Assembly: GCA_036867785.1 (NCBI GenBank)
Contig: CP145414.1
Span: 1-64,000 of the forward strand
DNA from: Plasmodiophora brassicae
Lineage: Eukaryota; Endomyxa: Phytomyxea; Phytomyxea; Plasmodiophorida
Direction of reading: 5' to 3'
DNA: 64,000 nt
Positions within the stretch are counted from its first letter, which is position 1; each line of letters opens with the position of its first letter. Shown in pieces: positions 34,205-45,292 of the stretch. A model generated the notes under the pieces. The model made no database searches and was not told the DNA's origin. It was given only the letters and a program-made list of their open reading frames with translations. The position numbers and the translations under genes were made by a program.

Positions 34205-34350
34205 CTACCTACATACGTAGGTTAGCAGTGACGAACGTTCGAAGCTATTTTTGGGGTGGACGACCTGGCAGTGGTAGCCGTGGTTGACGCCCGCTTGGTG
34301 CCGCTGATTGCACCCGATTAGTTGAGGCATTAATCAGATAGGTTGGCGGC
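34205..34350. promoter_or_regulatory. Divergent promoter region between J-protein and ABCD genes
   Basis: 146 bases separate two diverging starts. It contains the partial palindrome CCTACCTACATACGTAGG at about 34204-34222. No TATA box is obvious. Confidence 0.4.
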
Positions 34351-36174
34351 ATGCAGGGACTGCGTTGGCGCCTGCGATCGTGGGCGCTGGGTCGCCTGGT
34401 TCGTGTGGCGTGGAGCAGGGAGTCCTGGATGCACGCCGCCCTGCTGGCCGTCCTGTGCCTACTGTACGCCTGGTCGTACAATTACTTCTCCGAGCTGACC
34501 GGCACGTTTACGGAGGCCATCCTGGAGCGTGACACGTCCACGTTTATGTCGCTGGTAGCCTGGATGCTTCTCTCGATTGCCATGGCGTCGGCGTCGACAA
34601 CGTTGATGCTGTACTACGGCGAGCGCATGACGCTCGGTACTTGGAGGCACCGCATCTCGGCCTACATCGCCGACCGTTACTTTCGCCCACGTGTCAGCTT
34701 CCGCATGCTGGTCCTGGACCAGCGCATCGACGACGCCGATCAGCGCCTGGCATCGGATGTCGACCAGTTCTGCCGGCAGGCCAAGATGATCCTGGTGGGT
34801 GCCCCGATGTACATGGGCTTCCTGCCCGTCGCCATCTCCACGGTCTGGTTCTGCGTCACGCTCTACCTGAAATCCGGATGGTTCTGCCCGGTCGCCTCCA
34901 TTGCCTTCTTCGCCGTGTTCGTCATCACGAACCGATTGCTAATGTCCCGCGTGCATCGCATCGTGACTCGTGGTCTGCACGCGCTGGGCGCGTACCGGTT
35001 CATGCACACGTACCTGCGCCTGCACGCCGAGAGCGTCGCCTTACTGGGTGGCCACGCCCGCGAACGCCACCGCGCCGATCGCTGTCTAGACGAAGTTGTC
35101 CGCTGCTCAACGAAGCAGGCGCTGTGGTCCATCCCGTTCAACTTTAACGCCAACGCCTTCTTTTGGGGCGCCGGCGCCATCGCCTACGTGATCCCCGGCC
35201 TGCAATGGTACCTGTTCCCCGACGACGACCGCCTGGACGTTGCCACGTTCGTCACGGTCGCTACCATTATTCAGAACATGCTGTACCAGTTAGCGTTCCT
35301 GATCCAGCTGTCGCAGGAGGTGACCCAGTTCTGGGCCCTGACCGATCGCATCGTCGAATTCCTAGACGTACTCGACGACATCGCCGACGACACACGGGAT
35401 CATGACGGCGATGACGCCGCCATCCGTGATAACGATAGCGACAGCGCCTGTGAGCTGCTAGAGATTAACGGCGTCAGTACGGTGAACGGTGGCGATGCCA
35501 TCGTATTCGATGGCGTGCGACTGAGAACGCCAGGCGGTCGCGTCCTGTTCCCAGGCCCGGGTCTGTCGTTCACAGTCGCTGGCGGCGGCCGACGTAACGT
35601 CTTGATCATGGGGCCCAACGGTATCGGCAAGTCGAGCCTGGTGCGGGCCCTGGCAGGCCTGTGGCCCGTGCATGCCGGGCAGATCACGCGCCCGCTCCCC
35701 GGCGACATCTTCTACCTGCCGCAGCGCCCGTACCTGTCGTTCGGGTCCCTACGGGAACAGATCGCCTACCCGAAGGACCCAGCGCTGCTGTCGGATGCCC
35801 AGGCACGGCAGCTGCTTGGAGCGGTGAACCTCGCCAGCAGGTTTGGTGATCTGGACGATGTGCGCCCGTGGCCGGAAGTCTTGTCGCTGGGTGAACAGCA
35901 GCGTCTGGCCGTGGCCAGGCTGCTGTTCCACAAGCCGGCGTTCGCCGTTCTCGACGAATGCACGTCGTCGATGGACGAAGGCGTGGAGGCCGACATCTAC
36001 AGGTTGCTGGTCGGCACGGGCGCTGGCATCCTGTCCATCGCGCATCGCTCCACCGTCATGCGGTTCCACCATGACCTCGTCCGCATCGACAAGGACGGCC
36101 AGGTCGCCCATGAAGTGTTGCAGGGCGTGTCGGGCGCTGACCGTGGCCAGTACCCGGCACTTGGGCACGAATAG
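34351..36174 (+). CDS. ABC half-transporter, subfamily D (peroxisomal fatty-acyl type)
   Basis: ABCD half-transporters dimerise to move acyl-CoAs into peroxisomes. This intronless gene encodes 607 residues, a usual length. The N-terminal membrane domain has about six hydrophobic segments and the ABCD signatures DDADQRLASDVDQF (after TM2) and LHAESVALLGGHARER, the EAA-like loop. An acidic linker (DHDGDDAAIRDNDSD) precedes the nucleotide-binding domain: Walker A GPNGIGKSS (about residue 421), Q-loop LPQRPYLSFGSLREQ, signature LSLGEQQRL, Walker B FAVLDECTSSMD and H-loop SIAHRS. All catalytic motifs are intact. The N-terminus shows no peroxisome-targeting motif I can identify. Confidence 0.95.
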   Translation: MQGLRWRLRSWALGRLVRVAWSRESWMHAALLAVLCLLYAWSYNYFSELTGTFTEAILERDTSTFMSLVAWMLLSIAMASASTTLMLYYGERMTLGTWRHRISAYIADRYFRPRVSFRMLVLDQRIDDADQRLASDVDQFCRQAKMILVGAPMYMGFLPVAISTVWFCVTLYLKSGWFCPVASIAFFAVFVITNRLLMSRVHRIVTRGLHALGAYRFMHTYLRLHAESVALLGGHARERHRADRCLDEVVRCSTKQALWSIPFNFNANAFFWGAGAIAYVIPGLQWYLFPDDDRLDVATFVTVATIIQNMLYQLAFLIQLSQEVTQFWALTDRIVEFLDVLDDIADDTRDHDGDDAAIRDNDSDSACELLEINGVSTVNGGDAIVFDGVRLRTPGGRVLFPGPGLSFTVAGGGRRNVLIMGPNGIGKSSLVRALAGLWPVHAGQITRPLPGDIFYLPQRPYLSFGSLREQIAYPKDPALLSDAQARQLLGAVNLASRFGDLDDVRPWPEVLSLGEQQRLAVARLLFHKPAFAVLDECTSSMDEGVEADIYRLLVGTGAGILSIAHRSTVMRFHHDLVRIDKDGQVAHEVLQGVSGADRGQYPALGHE

Positions 36175-36256
36175 AGAATCATCGCATCCGGACGGATCGG
36201 TGGTAACGTTCGACACGCTCTGTACAATTACTGCATGTATCGACGTCGGCTAGCGC

Positions 36257-36638
36257 TCAGGATGACGAAGATGACGTCCGGGTGGAGAGGCTCCACTGGC
36301 CACCACCGAACGCGGGCTTGTCGACACGCTGGTCGCCGTCCCGTTCCAGGGCGGCGTACGTGCCTCGCGCCAGGAACCGCTCCTTGAAATGGGGTTTGCA
36401 GTAGATGACACCGCCGTACATCGCCAGGTTGCCCAGCGATACGACCGACTTGCACTGGTTGCACCGCACGCATCGCTTATGGAACGTGGCGCCTTCGATC
36501 TGTGCATATCCGCGATTGTCATCGGATACCGACTATAGTAGGACGTGGTTGGCCACGCCGGCATACCTGCTGGGACTCCATCGGGTACACGCGCCTCTCG
36601 CACGACGGGCACTGAACGCGAACGGCAACGCCGGACAT
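36257..36638 (-). CDS. Single LIM-domain protein
   Basis: LIM domains are double zinc fingers for protein binding. Exons 36638-36567 and 36499-36257 join in phase across a 67-bp intron (GTATGC...GCACAG), giving about 104 residues. The metal ligands match the LIM consensus exactly: CPSC, 17 residues, HKRCVRCNQC, 17 residues, CKPH. The residues GGVIYCKPHFKERF around the last finger are typical of CRP and paxillin-type LIM domains. A short Ser-rich tail ends the protein. Met 36638 (SGVAVRVQ before the first CPSC) is preferred. An in-frame Met 105 bases further upstream would add an unconserved leader. Confidence 0.9.
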
Positions 36639-36896
36639 GGTCGCTGCGATATGGACGTCTGCGAGTTGCATCGACGGGTGCTCGACTCCGAAATAGGACG
36701 GCCGGGCGCACCACATGAATAGAAACTGCGTTCCTATTTCCATAGCGCGGCCTCAAAATAGGAACACATAAGCGAGGATAAGTGCCCATGCGCACCACGC
36801 AGGCGTCCCGCTCGCGCGCGCCGCAACGCAACCAGCAGCGTCTCGCGCTCGACAACGTGCACTTTAGTGGTTGGTCGTTGTTGACACGCCATATTG

Positions 36897-38596
36897 CTAC
36901 GACTGGCCGCCCGTCTTCTCCGGTGGTGTTGTCAGAGCACGTTCAGCTGTGAGCGATCTCGGCCTGGCAGGGTTGATACTTGACGCCTTTCGTACAGGGG
37001 CGGCGCTGCTGGTAGCTGATGGAGATGACGATGTCAACGTTGTCGTGGCCGTACGCGCAGATACCGTTCCCGTTCGGGTCCTGCCGGTGGCTTCGCCCTT
37101 GATGGAGCGACGCGGCTGGAAGACGAAGACGCGAGCGAGGCTGCCGGTGGCCCGTGCCGTGGATCCGATGCTCCAGCAGATCGTCCAGCCGGCCGGGCTG
37201 AAGAACCACTTGGTGTTGATAAACACCATGGCCGCACTGGACGCGACGCCCACCATGCATACACCGACGATCCCTGCACACCACCAGATACGCCGCAGGA
37301 TACGATGCACTTCCGTGTCAGGCGTCGATGAATTTGACGGCAGCGTCGTTCGCGACACTTCCACGAGATACCTGACGACGCCGAGCAGGAAGTTCGTGCC
37401 CAGAAGCACCTCCAGGGCGCAGAAGATCCCCGACACGATCGATCCGAATGGGACGTCATCGTACAGCCAGTTCTTGTACGTGACGAACCAGATGTCCACG
37501 GCGACCTCGAGCAGTATAACAAACAGGCAGATGGAAACCGTAGCCCAGCCATGTTCGCCACGTAGGACACGGATGGGCCACCATGCCACTCTCCTACTCT
37601 TCGGCATGATGGAGTCGAGGCGAGAGTTCCAGATGATCGACGACAGGAACGTAGCAGCCAGCGCCCATCCAGTCATCTGCATGGTGAAGAACATCGTGAC
37701 CCAGGCTGTCCAGTGCGACGTGGAGTAAAATCCGGTGAGTCCGATCACGATGGCCATCGTCACCGATGATATCATCTCGATCGACAGAGCGATCAGATGC
37801 TCCCCGTACAACTTCGACGTGACGAAGCGAAACCAGCGCCGGGCCGTGCGCCGCTCCGGACACACCTTCGCAGTGAATCTCTTGTGCACAATTCCAACGT
37901 GCATGATCAAGAACAGACCAGCGCATACGCTGGCAAGTGCAAATACGGCTGTTGGCACCCATCGAACGAATACCTGGTACTGCCACGACGCAAATACGTC
38001 GATCCATTCGTTGGCGTCAACAGATACTGTGACCTTCAGGCCTGGCGTGGAGCTGCCCTGCTTGATAATGGCAGCGCGGATATCGCGATCGGCGTCCGTC
38101 TCCACTATGATCATTGGATGTCGGCGGTGCCAGTCGGATTCAGGGCCATCCCGCCAATACGCGAAACGACCCGGTTGAGCATCCGACGCTGGCGTATCTG
38201 CCACTTTTCTCAGTCCAGAGAGATTTATGCAGTACGACATGTCAGTACCGTACCTATTATTGCAGCGGCTCCCTTACGTGCAAAGCTGACGTACAGCTGG
38301 AAGTAACTGCAGGCGAACTTGCCACCCAGGATGATGGCTTTACCGGTGACCTCACCAGAATCGATTTGGTCCTCCTCGCACGCGTCCCCAGCGTGAACAT
38401 AGATATCCAGCGTGGCCGCCGACGCTTTGTCTTCGAACTGCGGGCCCAGGAACAGTGATGGCGTCGGGCTATACAATGTCAGGCCGTGCAGGCGGCCGCG
38501 CCCGTTTGGAAATACAACGCTGCCAAGCACTTGGTGTACACCCAAGGCCACGACGAGTATCACTAGGGGAACTCGGCGGCCGTATCTGTCGGGCAT
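36897..38596 (-). CDS. Seven-span receptor-like protein with PA-like ectodomain (paralog 1)
   Basis: Exons 38596-38254 and 38196-36897 close in phase over a 57-bp intron (GTACGG...GGCAG). The product has a signal peptide (RRVPLVILVVALGVHQVLG) and a luminal domain with VVFPNGRGRL, LTLYSPTPSLFLGPQF, and GKAIILGGKFACSYFQLYV followed by FARKGAAAII, which resembles a protease-associated (PA) fold. Seven hydrophobic spans follow: PTAVFALASVCAGLFLIMH, IEMISSVTMAIVIGLTGF, MTGWALAATFLSSIIW, ICLFVILLEVAVDIWFV, FCALEVLLGTNFLLGVV, IVGVCMVGVASSAAMVF and SPAGWTICWSIG. A Ser/Thr/Arg-rich cytosolic tail ends the protein. The topology is GPCR-like, but I recognise no known GPCR class. Paralog 2 shares the intron position. 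Confidence 0.85.
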
Positions 38597-38887
38597 ATCG
38601 GTGGAACTGGTGACTTTCTGCACTAGGCTGTGAAGCCGGAACAATGGTGGCCGTAGGGCGGCTGGCGATCAAGACGACGTGGCGCAGTGGCGAAACGCGG
38701 CGCCCGAAATAAATCTCTGCGCGGATGACCCGTCCGCGTTCTCCCGCTGACCACCGTGTTGCTAGGTTACGTTCAGTGATCTGAGATCGGACTGGCTCAC
38801 GTGCAACTCGTTCGGAACAACGTAACCTGTGCTCATCGGGCCTCACATCTGGGCGCCGAAACATATCGTATGGATGTAGTGAATTCA

Positions 38888-40794
38888 TTATTCTGCATCA
38901 CTGGCGCTTGTCGTTGTATCTTCACCAATACGTTCTTGATTGCGGACGCTCATCCTCGCCAACCGTTTCGCATTTGTCTTGATGTTGGCCTCCAGGCCGG
39001 TCATCGATTCGATCCGGTAGCTGGGAACTGGAATGACGTCCTGCTGCGTGTACTGGGTATGCATAACAGGAACGGGCGAGGCGTATGCTGCAGACACGCC
39101 GACCGATGCGACGGTCCCATGTGCAACATGACCTATATAATACGGGTCGGCTGCCGGAAGCGAAGCAGGTGTAAATCGCGGGCCTTGGAGCTGGACCATC
39201 GGAGGACGAATACTTCCTGTTGAGACCAGCGCTCGCTGCCCTCGCATGCACCGCTGAGTGACAAATACGGTGTTAACGACGATAACGAGGAACACAGCGA
39301 CCCCAGCGACAATGGCAAACACGGTCGAGGACGACAAGGATGTGATACTTGACCAAAACGAAACCGATGATGGACTAGGTGGCGTCCCTCCTTTCAATGC
39401 TGTTGTTTGTGGACGTCGCATATGTGAGGGTGCTGTTGTTCGCATCGCAGATTCAGTATGATGCGATGCTTGAGATCCAGATGGTTGTCTTGTCGATTGG
39501 TTGATCTTCGCCCGTTGCTGACTACGAGCGGTCGTACCACGGTCAGTCGACTTCATCGTTGCTGGTCGTGCCGTAGAAAGTCTATGCGATGACGGCCAGC
39601 GAGACGCTCCTGCGGTACTTGATGTGCCACGTCTGGCGGTACTTGACGCGCGACGCCGACTGGCATATGACGACAGCGCCGTTCGTAGGGACGATGTCAT
39701 TGGAGTTCCGCAGGTCGGCAGCGTACCAACCTGGTAGTTTGCCGAAGGCAGGTTCGGTGGTTTGATGGCCACACAGGTTAACGAAGGGCAATCTGTGAAT
39801 GTCCTGTTTCCAGTGCATTTGCTAATGAGCATTATGATGATAAGGTACGCCACGGGTCGTGACCATACATTGTGACGCTGGTGATCTGCGTTAGTCGAGT
39901 GAAAGCGTTTCGTGGCACACTGCGAAGTTGCGGGTTATTGCCCAGATCCAGGTTGGTGAGCTGCGTCAGCTTGTCGAAGAAGTTGTCTGGCACGGTAGGA
40001 AACGAGTTCGTATCGATGTGCCTAGACCAAGTACGTACATAAGTGAACGTTTGTCGGGGAAGGCGTGTCAGGAACAGACAGAAGTGTCAGGCGAGTCAGT
40101 AAGTCTAAAGCATGATCCGGAAGAATCGTAATTTGGTTGTTTCCGAAATCTCTGTACAATGTGAAGCATTTCGTTAACGGTTCTGTAAGCACTAAACCAT
40201 ACGAGTGCGCAGCAGGTGCACTTACAGCCAGTTCAGGTAGGTCAAGTTCTGAACAGCTTGTGGTACAAATGTCAGGGAATTCGTGTACATCTCGCTGCGG
40301 TTGCATGTAGGCATGCGATAAGTCATCAACATGGTCGACAGTTTGCTGGCGCCACTCGACATTACAGGTGCGCAAGGTTCACGAATGCCTTGAACGCGTC
40401 CGGTGCTACCGAAGTCAGCCTGTTCTTGCCCATCATGCTGTAATTAAGATAATCAGACGGTTTGCGTGATTGCAGGCGTCGGCAGCAAGAAACTCGTACA
40501 TTGTCCGCGTAGCGGCAGGTGTGGACACGTTCGCAAACCATGTCGCGTCGACGCGTCCTGACAACTGCCTTCCGGTCAAGTCACTACACAAGTTTCAGCG
40601 CCTACCACCATGGCGCCCAAGACCCAGGTCCCCCACATCTTTGTTGCACCCGGAAGGCACCCAGCACTGTAAAAGGTGCACACGTCGACGGCGCCGACAT
40701 GCCCATCTGGGGCAAGCGCGACCATAAACGCGATAACGATGCCTTTCAGTGCCAGCAGTGGATGCCGTCGTCGTACCGCGGGCCGTGTCATTGT
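38888..40794 (-). CDS. Leucine-rich-repeat receptor-like membrane protein, seven exons
   Basis: Exons 40794-40637, 40583-40500, 40437-40366, 40294-40226, 40151-40080, 40021-39869 and 39821-38888 close perfectly (1,542 nt, 513 residues). All six introns are phase 2, 47-74 bp long. Exons 3-5 are 72, 69 and 72 nt, one LRR each: MMGKNRLTSVAPDAFKAF, MYTNSLTFVPQAVQNLTYL and DFGNNQITILPDHALDLL. Exon 6 holds two more (IDTNSFPTVPDNFFDKL and LGNNPQLRSVPRNAFTRL). The N-terminus has a signal-like segment (ALKGIVIAFMVALAPDG) and LTGRQLSGRV. After the LRRs come four cysteines (KCTGNRTFTDCPSLTC, PTCGTP), a Ser/Thr-rich stalk, one transmembrane span (VFAIVAGVAVFLVIVV) and a tail of about 115 residues without a kinase. 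Likely a cell-surface recognition or adhesion receptor. Confidence 0.9.
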
Positions 40795-41096
40795 TCGTCC
40801 ACTGTTCGCAGACCTCTTCACTCACTTGAACGACGCCGAATTAATAGATATTCAGCCGATCGATACGTACGGCGCGCCGATACACAGTCCACCAAGCCAG
40901 CCAGTACCGCATCGGGTTCCGAATCAGCGATCATGTCGTCCAGAACGACAGATAGTCTCCGCGATGCTGACGTGACGCCCAAGGCAAGTCATCAGGGTCT
41001 GCCCTGAGAACCGCGATCGCAGGCTGTCCCGTTCCGGACGGGGCGGGCCATTCGCGAAGCGCTGGTCCAATTCCGCAATCGCATGATTTCATTAAA
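40795..41096. other. Intergenic, nothing recognised
   Basis: 302 bases between the LRR gene start and the 3' end of paralog 2. No motif seen. Confidence 0.4.
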
Positions 41097-42751
41097 TCAA
41101 GCCGCCGTACCTAAGGGGCATGCATGAGCGTTCGTCGTCGACGTCGACGACGACCATCGTTTCGTCGCGCGGGTGGACGCCGCTGTTCTGGTCGTGTGCG
41201 ACTCGCCCTTGGGTCGTCGCGGTTGGAACACGAAGACACGGCCCAGGCTGCCGGTGGCTCGGGCCGTGGACCCGACGCCCCAGCAGATCGTCCAGCCGGC
41301 CGGCCGGAAGAACCAGTTCGTGTCGATGAACATCATGGCGGCGCAGGCCGCCACGCCGACCATGGACAGACCAACGACGCCTGCACACCACCAGATGCGA
41401 CGCAGGATGCGATGCACGGCCGTGTCACGAGACGGAATCGACGTCGCGGTTCGCGACACTTCCACCAGGTACTTGATGACGCCGAACAGGAAGTTGGTGC
41501 CGAGAAGCACCTCGAGGGCGCAGAACGTCGCCGAGACGATCGTCCCGAACGGGACGTCGTAGTACAGCCAGTTCAGGTACGTGACGAACCAGACGTCGAC
41601 GGCGAGTTCGAGCAATATCACGAACAGGCAGGTGCACGTCGTAGCCCAGCAGTAATCGCCGCGGAGGACCCGGGCCGGCCACCACGCCTTCCTCCTGGTC
41701 CTCGGCATGATGGAAGACAGGCGCGAGTTCCAGACGATCGACGAGAGGAACGTGGCGGCCAGGGCCCAACCGGTCATCTGCATGGTGAAGAACAGCGTGA
41801 CCCAGGCCGGGGCGTTCGACGTGGAGTAGAACCCGGAGACGCCGATGACAATCGCCATGGCAATCGACGACAGCATCTCGATGAGCAGGGCGACCAGGTG
41901 CGCCCCGTACAGCTTCGACGTGATGAACCGATACCAGCGGCGGGCCGTGCGCCGCTCCGGGCGAACCTTCGCCGTGAACCGGTCGTACAGGATCTGGAGA
42001 TGCGCGACCAGGAACGCACCGGCGAACGCGCTAGCGGTCGCGAAGAGGACAGTGGGCAGCCACCGAACGAAAACCTGGTACGGCCACGACGCAAAGACGT
42101 CAACCCATTCGTTCGGGTCGATCGAGATCGTGGCCCTGAGCCCGTCCGGGGACGTGCCCTGCTCGGCGATGATGGCAGCAATGTCGCCGTCCGCATCCGT
42201 CTCCAGCAGCAGCATCGGGTGCCGACGGTGCCAGTCGGTTTCGGGGCCATCCCGCCAGTGCACGAACCGGCCCGGCTGTGCATTCGATGCGGGCGTATCT
42301 GCCACGCTGTGAGACGCTGAGGCGTCGGCGCCGACGGCCAAACCGTACCTAGGAGGGCGGCGGCCCGCTTGCGCGCAAAGTTGTCGTACAGCTGGAAGTA
42401 ACTGCAGGCGCCATCGCCGCCCATGATGACGGCTTTGCCAGCGACCTCGACGGCGTCGATCTGATTCGGGTCGCACGCGTCGCCGTAGTGGATGTAAATG
42501 TCCAGGGTGCGCGGCGGCACGTCGTCCTCGATCTGCGGCCCCAGGAACCTGGATGGGTTCGGACTGTACAGCGTCAGGCCCTGCAGGCGCCCGCGGCCGT
42601 TCGGGAACACGACGCTGCCGCGGCCGTCGCCGAGCAGCGACGCCAGCAACACCGTCGAGCAGAGCGCACCGGTTAGACGTCGACAGCGCCCATGGCGCGG
42701 CGGACCAACGTCCAGCGGCAGCGGTAGCCCAGGCGACGTCAGCGTCGGCAT
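41097..42751 (-). CDS. Seven-span receptor-like protein with PA-like ectodomain (paralog 2)
   Basis: Exons 42751-42349 and 42298-41097 close in phase over a 50-bp intron at the same codon as in paralog 1 (before DTPAS). The ectodomain repeats the family hallmarks VVFPNGRGRLQGLTLYSP, DIYIHYGDACDPNQID and GKAVIMGGDGACSYFQLY, and the TM regions are strongly conserved (MTGWALAATFLSSIVW; CALEVLLGTNFLFGV; RPAGWTICWGVGSTARATG). A signal-like segment (LCSTVLLASLLGD) lies near the start. GC at third positions is visibly higher than in paralog 1. The cytosolic tail diverges. Met 42751 is the likely start, with an in-frame Arg-rich extension upstream. Confidence 0.85.
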
Positions 42752-43083
42752 GCCTCGTGCTGGGAATCGCAGCCGCGGCAATAATAGAATTCTGCGCGAC
42801 TGCAGCCGGCTCCGGCGGCGCCGTCGTCGCAATCCCGACCGCGACAGGGGGGCAGGGCTATTAATGGGATCGCCGTGGATGACGGTTCAGGGGGCCCGGG
42901 GGGTGATGAGTGATGACCCACAGCGCGCGCAGGGCACCCGCAGGGTGCAACCGGTGCCCGCACGTTGGCAGGCACGCGCCGCGGTTCGCACGCTGTCTGT
43001 CGATCGTGAACGCAGGGGACCCGCCGGCGTACTACTGCGACGCAGTCGTTGGCGGGAAGGCATCCGCGAGAGCGCGCGCGTGT
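42752..43083. other. Intergenic, nothing recognised
   Basis: 332 bases with a GGGGGGCCCGGGGGG-like GC block near 42888-42903. No gene seen. Confidence 0.4.
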
Positions 43084-43497
43084 TTATGGACCCGCGAAGG
43101 GTTCCGGCGACGGGCAGTGGAACTTGCGGACGTGCAGATGGCTGTACAGGTCGTAGACGGCGCGAATGGCGCGATGGTCCAGGTACGCGTCGCACGCGTA
43201 GCACCAGAACGACAGGTCCGCCCAGCCGCACGCGATCTGGTGCCCGGCGCTGATCGCGTGGGCGCGCGCGTGCCCGTGCACATACCGCCCGCAATGCGTC
43301 GCCCAGCAGCGGACGCAGACCCAGGGCTCCGCCAGGTCGCCGCCCGCCGCCGCACACGACCGGCAGCGCCGATCGGCCGCCCCACCATCCTTCCGCTCGT
43401 CGTCGTCGTCGTCGTCGTCCGGCGCGACCGCAACGTGCTCCTGGACGTGCGGGCAGGTGCGCCGGGCCTCGACCCACCCGCCGGTGTCGTTCGACAT
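43084..43497 (-). CDS. Stand-alone UBP-type zinc-finger protein
   Basis: ZnF-UBP domains bind the free C-terminal Gly-Gly of ubiquitin. The single exon (137 residues) is almost entirely one such domain: CPHVQEHV, CRSC, WVCVRCWATHCGRYVHGHAR, AHAISAGH and a final aromatic strand (DLSFWCYACDAYL). The Cys/His ligands are in family order. A run of seven Asp (43400-43423, GTC repeats on the + strand) forms a variable loop between the first two ligands. No HDAC, USP or RING domain accompanies it, unlike HDAC6, USP5 or BRAP. It diverges from TAM41 with only 107 bp between starts. Confidence 0.9.
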   Translation of the reverse strand: MSNDTGGWVEARRTCPHVQEHVAVAPDDDDDDDERKDGGAADRRCRSCAAAGGDLAEPWVCVRCWATHCGRYVHGHARAHAISAGHQIACGWADLSFWCYACDAYLDHRAIRAVYDLYSHLHVRKFHCPSPEPFAGP

Positions 43498-43604
43498 CGC
43501 CGGGCGACCGGGAACCGGAGATTGCGGACGCGCCCCGCAGCGCCGCGCCGCCCAATCCGACGGCAGAGCGCGCGCACGCGGTGGCGTCGACGACGACGAC
43601 GTCC
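43498..43604. promoter_or_regulatory. Short divergent promoter, ZnF-UBP / TAM41
   Basis: 107 bases between the two start codons must hold both 5' UTRs and promoters. No TATA or CCAAT box is evident. Confidence 0.5.
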
Positions 43605-44957
43605 ATGGCGGTGGCCGAGCGCGCCACCCTGAGCAGCATCCTTCGGCGCTTCCCGCCCGTCGAGTTCGCCATGGCGTACGGGTCCGGCGTCGTGCCGCAG
43701 GCCGGGCGCGGGCCCGACCCGACCACCACCATGGTCGACTTCATATTCGGTCGGGGCGCGCGTTCGCCCTGCCCGGCCATGCGCCTCCTGATCGCGTTTG
43801 CATCAGGTGTCCGCGACTCGCCGTCCTGGCACGCCGACAACATGGACCAGCACCCGCGGCACTATTCGTGCCTGGCGCGTCTGCTGGGACCAGGTACGCG
43901 TCTGGTGCGATCGCGACGTGTGCGGATTGCCCCGCTGACGCCGAGCGCCCGTCCCCCCGCAGGCGGTGTATCCCGTATGCAGAGGACGGCCGCCGGCGTC
44001 CATTTCAACACGCTGGTGCCGTACGACGAGCGCACGGTAGGCGCGTGTGGTCGCGACCAGACGCGCGGGTGCTAAGCGCCTGCGTAGTAGATGATCAAGT
44101 ATGGCGTCATCGCTGTCGAGGACCTCGTGCACGATTTGCGAACCTGGTCGACCCTGTACGTTAGCGGGCGAATGCAGAAACCGGTACGTACGCTGCCTGC
44201 CCGCTGCCTGCACCGCCATCGTCTGACGTGAACGTGTGTGCGCGCAGCAAACGATCCTGGCGTCGACGGACGAGATCGACCGCTGGTCCGCCTGCAACCT
44301 GCGGCAGGCGTTCCTGTCGGCGCTGGTCATGCAACCGGCCCGGTTCACCGAACACGACCTGTTCATGACCATCGCCGGGCTATCGTACTCGGGCGACATC
44401 CGCATGCACATCGGTCGGCGCGCGCGGATCATGATGTGTGCATCGCGTGTATTTACTGTGCCGCCCGATCCAGGCATGGGGGAGAACCCGCGGAAGGTCG
44501 CCAACATCGTCAATGTGAACCGCGACGGGTTCCGCCGACTGTATGCGCCCTGCTTCGAGTACGCCGACCGCCTCGGGTACCTCCGGTCGGTGCTGGTCGG
44601 CAGCGTGGCACCCCTGAAACTCACAATGCGTGCCTGCTTAGGCCAGAGGCAGACGGGTCCCGGTTCCAGCGCGTCCTCGACCTGCATCACCTGTGCGGCA
44701 TGTTCGCGCGTCTTCCCGACCACCTCCGGGACCTGTGCTTCAGGGAGTGCCGAGCCGTCGGTGACGCAACGCAGGCGGCATCGTGGCGCCACGCGCTGGT
44801 ATCTGTGGAGTCGGCCGCCAGGGTCCTGCGACGATGCATCGGGCGCATCGGACAGCGTGCCAGCTTCTGGCAAACGCTGAAAGGTGTCTACTCGGCCGGC
44901 GTCGCCAAGTCCATCCAGTACGCGTACCGGAAGGTTGCCAAGTCGAGACAGACGTAG
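43605..44957 (+). CDS. TAM41: Mitochondrial CDP-diacylglycerol synthase TAM41
   Basis: TAM41 makes CDP-DAG on the matrix side of the inner membrane for cardiolipin synthesis. Seven exons: 43605-43749, 43807-43893, 43963-44036, 44091-44183, 44248-44413, 44474-44595 and 44649-44957, with introns of 53-69 bp, all in phase. The last donor is the least certain. Family motifs: nucleotidyltransferase core EFAMAYGSGVVPQAG followed by MVDFIFGV, then SWHADNMDQHPRHYS, GVHFNTLVPYDERT, IKYGVIAVEDLVHDL, LSYSGDIRM and the C-terminal LKGVYSAGVAKSIQYAYRK. The N-terminus (ATLSSILRRFPPVE) is short for a presequence. Stop TAG at 44955. Confidence 0.93.
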
Positions 44958-45292
44958 GTCGGCCCCCTCCGGATCCTGGACAGGCAGGGCGTTCCCGGCG
45001 GCAGCCATCATCCTCATCATCAGATGTGATCTCTCTCCATCAAGCATCATCGCCATGCCCCCCAACGTTCTAGGCACGTGGCCGCCCGCAGTGAACGCCT
45101 CATTAAAACGGGCCTTTCGCTGGCACGAACGAACGCAATTGGCACCTCGAGTCGCAACGGCAACGACTGTCCGCGTCATCGCAGCATCGTCGACCATTTC
45201 GTCGGCTGCACAGACGTGGCATGCCTGGGAACGTTCCTGTTCATGCATATCGGCCGTGATGGCTGGGCAAACTGGAGCGCCCGCCCGGCCCG
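44958..45292. other. Convergent intergenic spacer, nothing recognised
   Basis: 335 bases between the stops of TAM41 (+) and the SERF gene (-). Frames are open on both strands because of high GC, but show no motif. Confidence 0.45.

Noticed and set aside
36519-36743. Extended LIM protein starting at 36743
   Set aside because: The extra 35 residues are unconserved. The Met at 36638 directly precedes the LIM domain.
41124-42320. 398-codon open frame on the + strand
   Set aside because: It is antisense to seven-span paralog 2, low-complexity and Arg-rich, with no motif.
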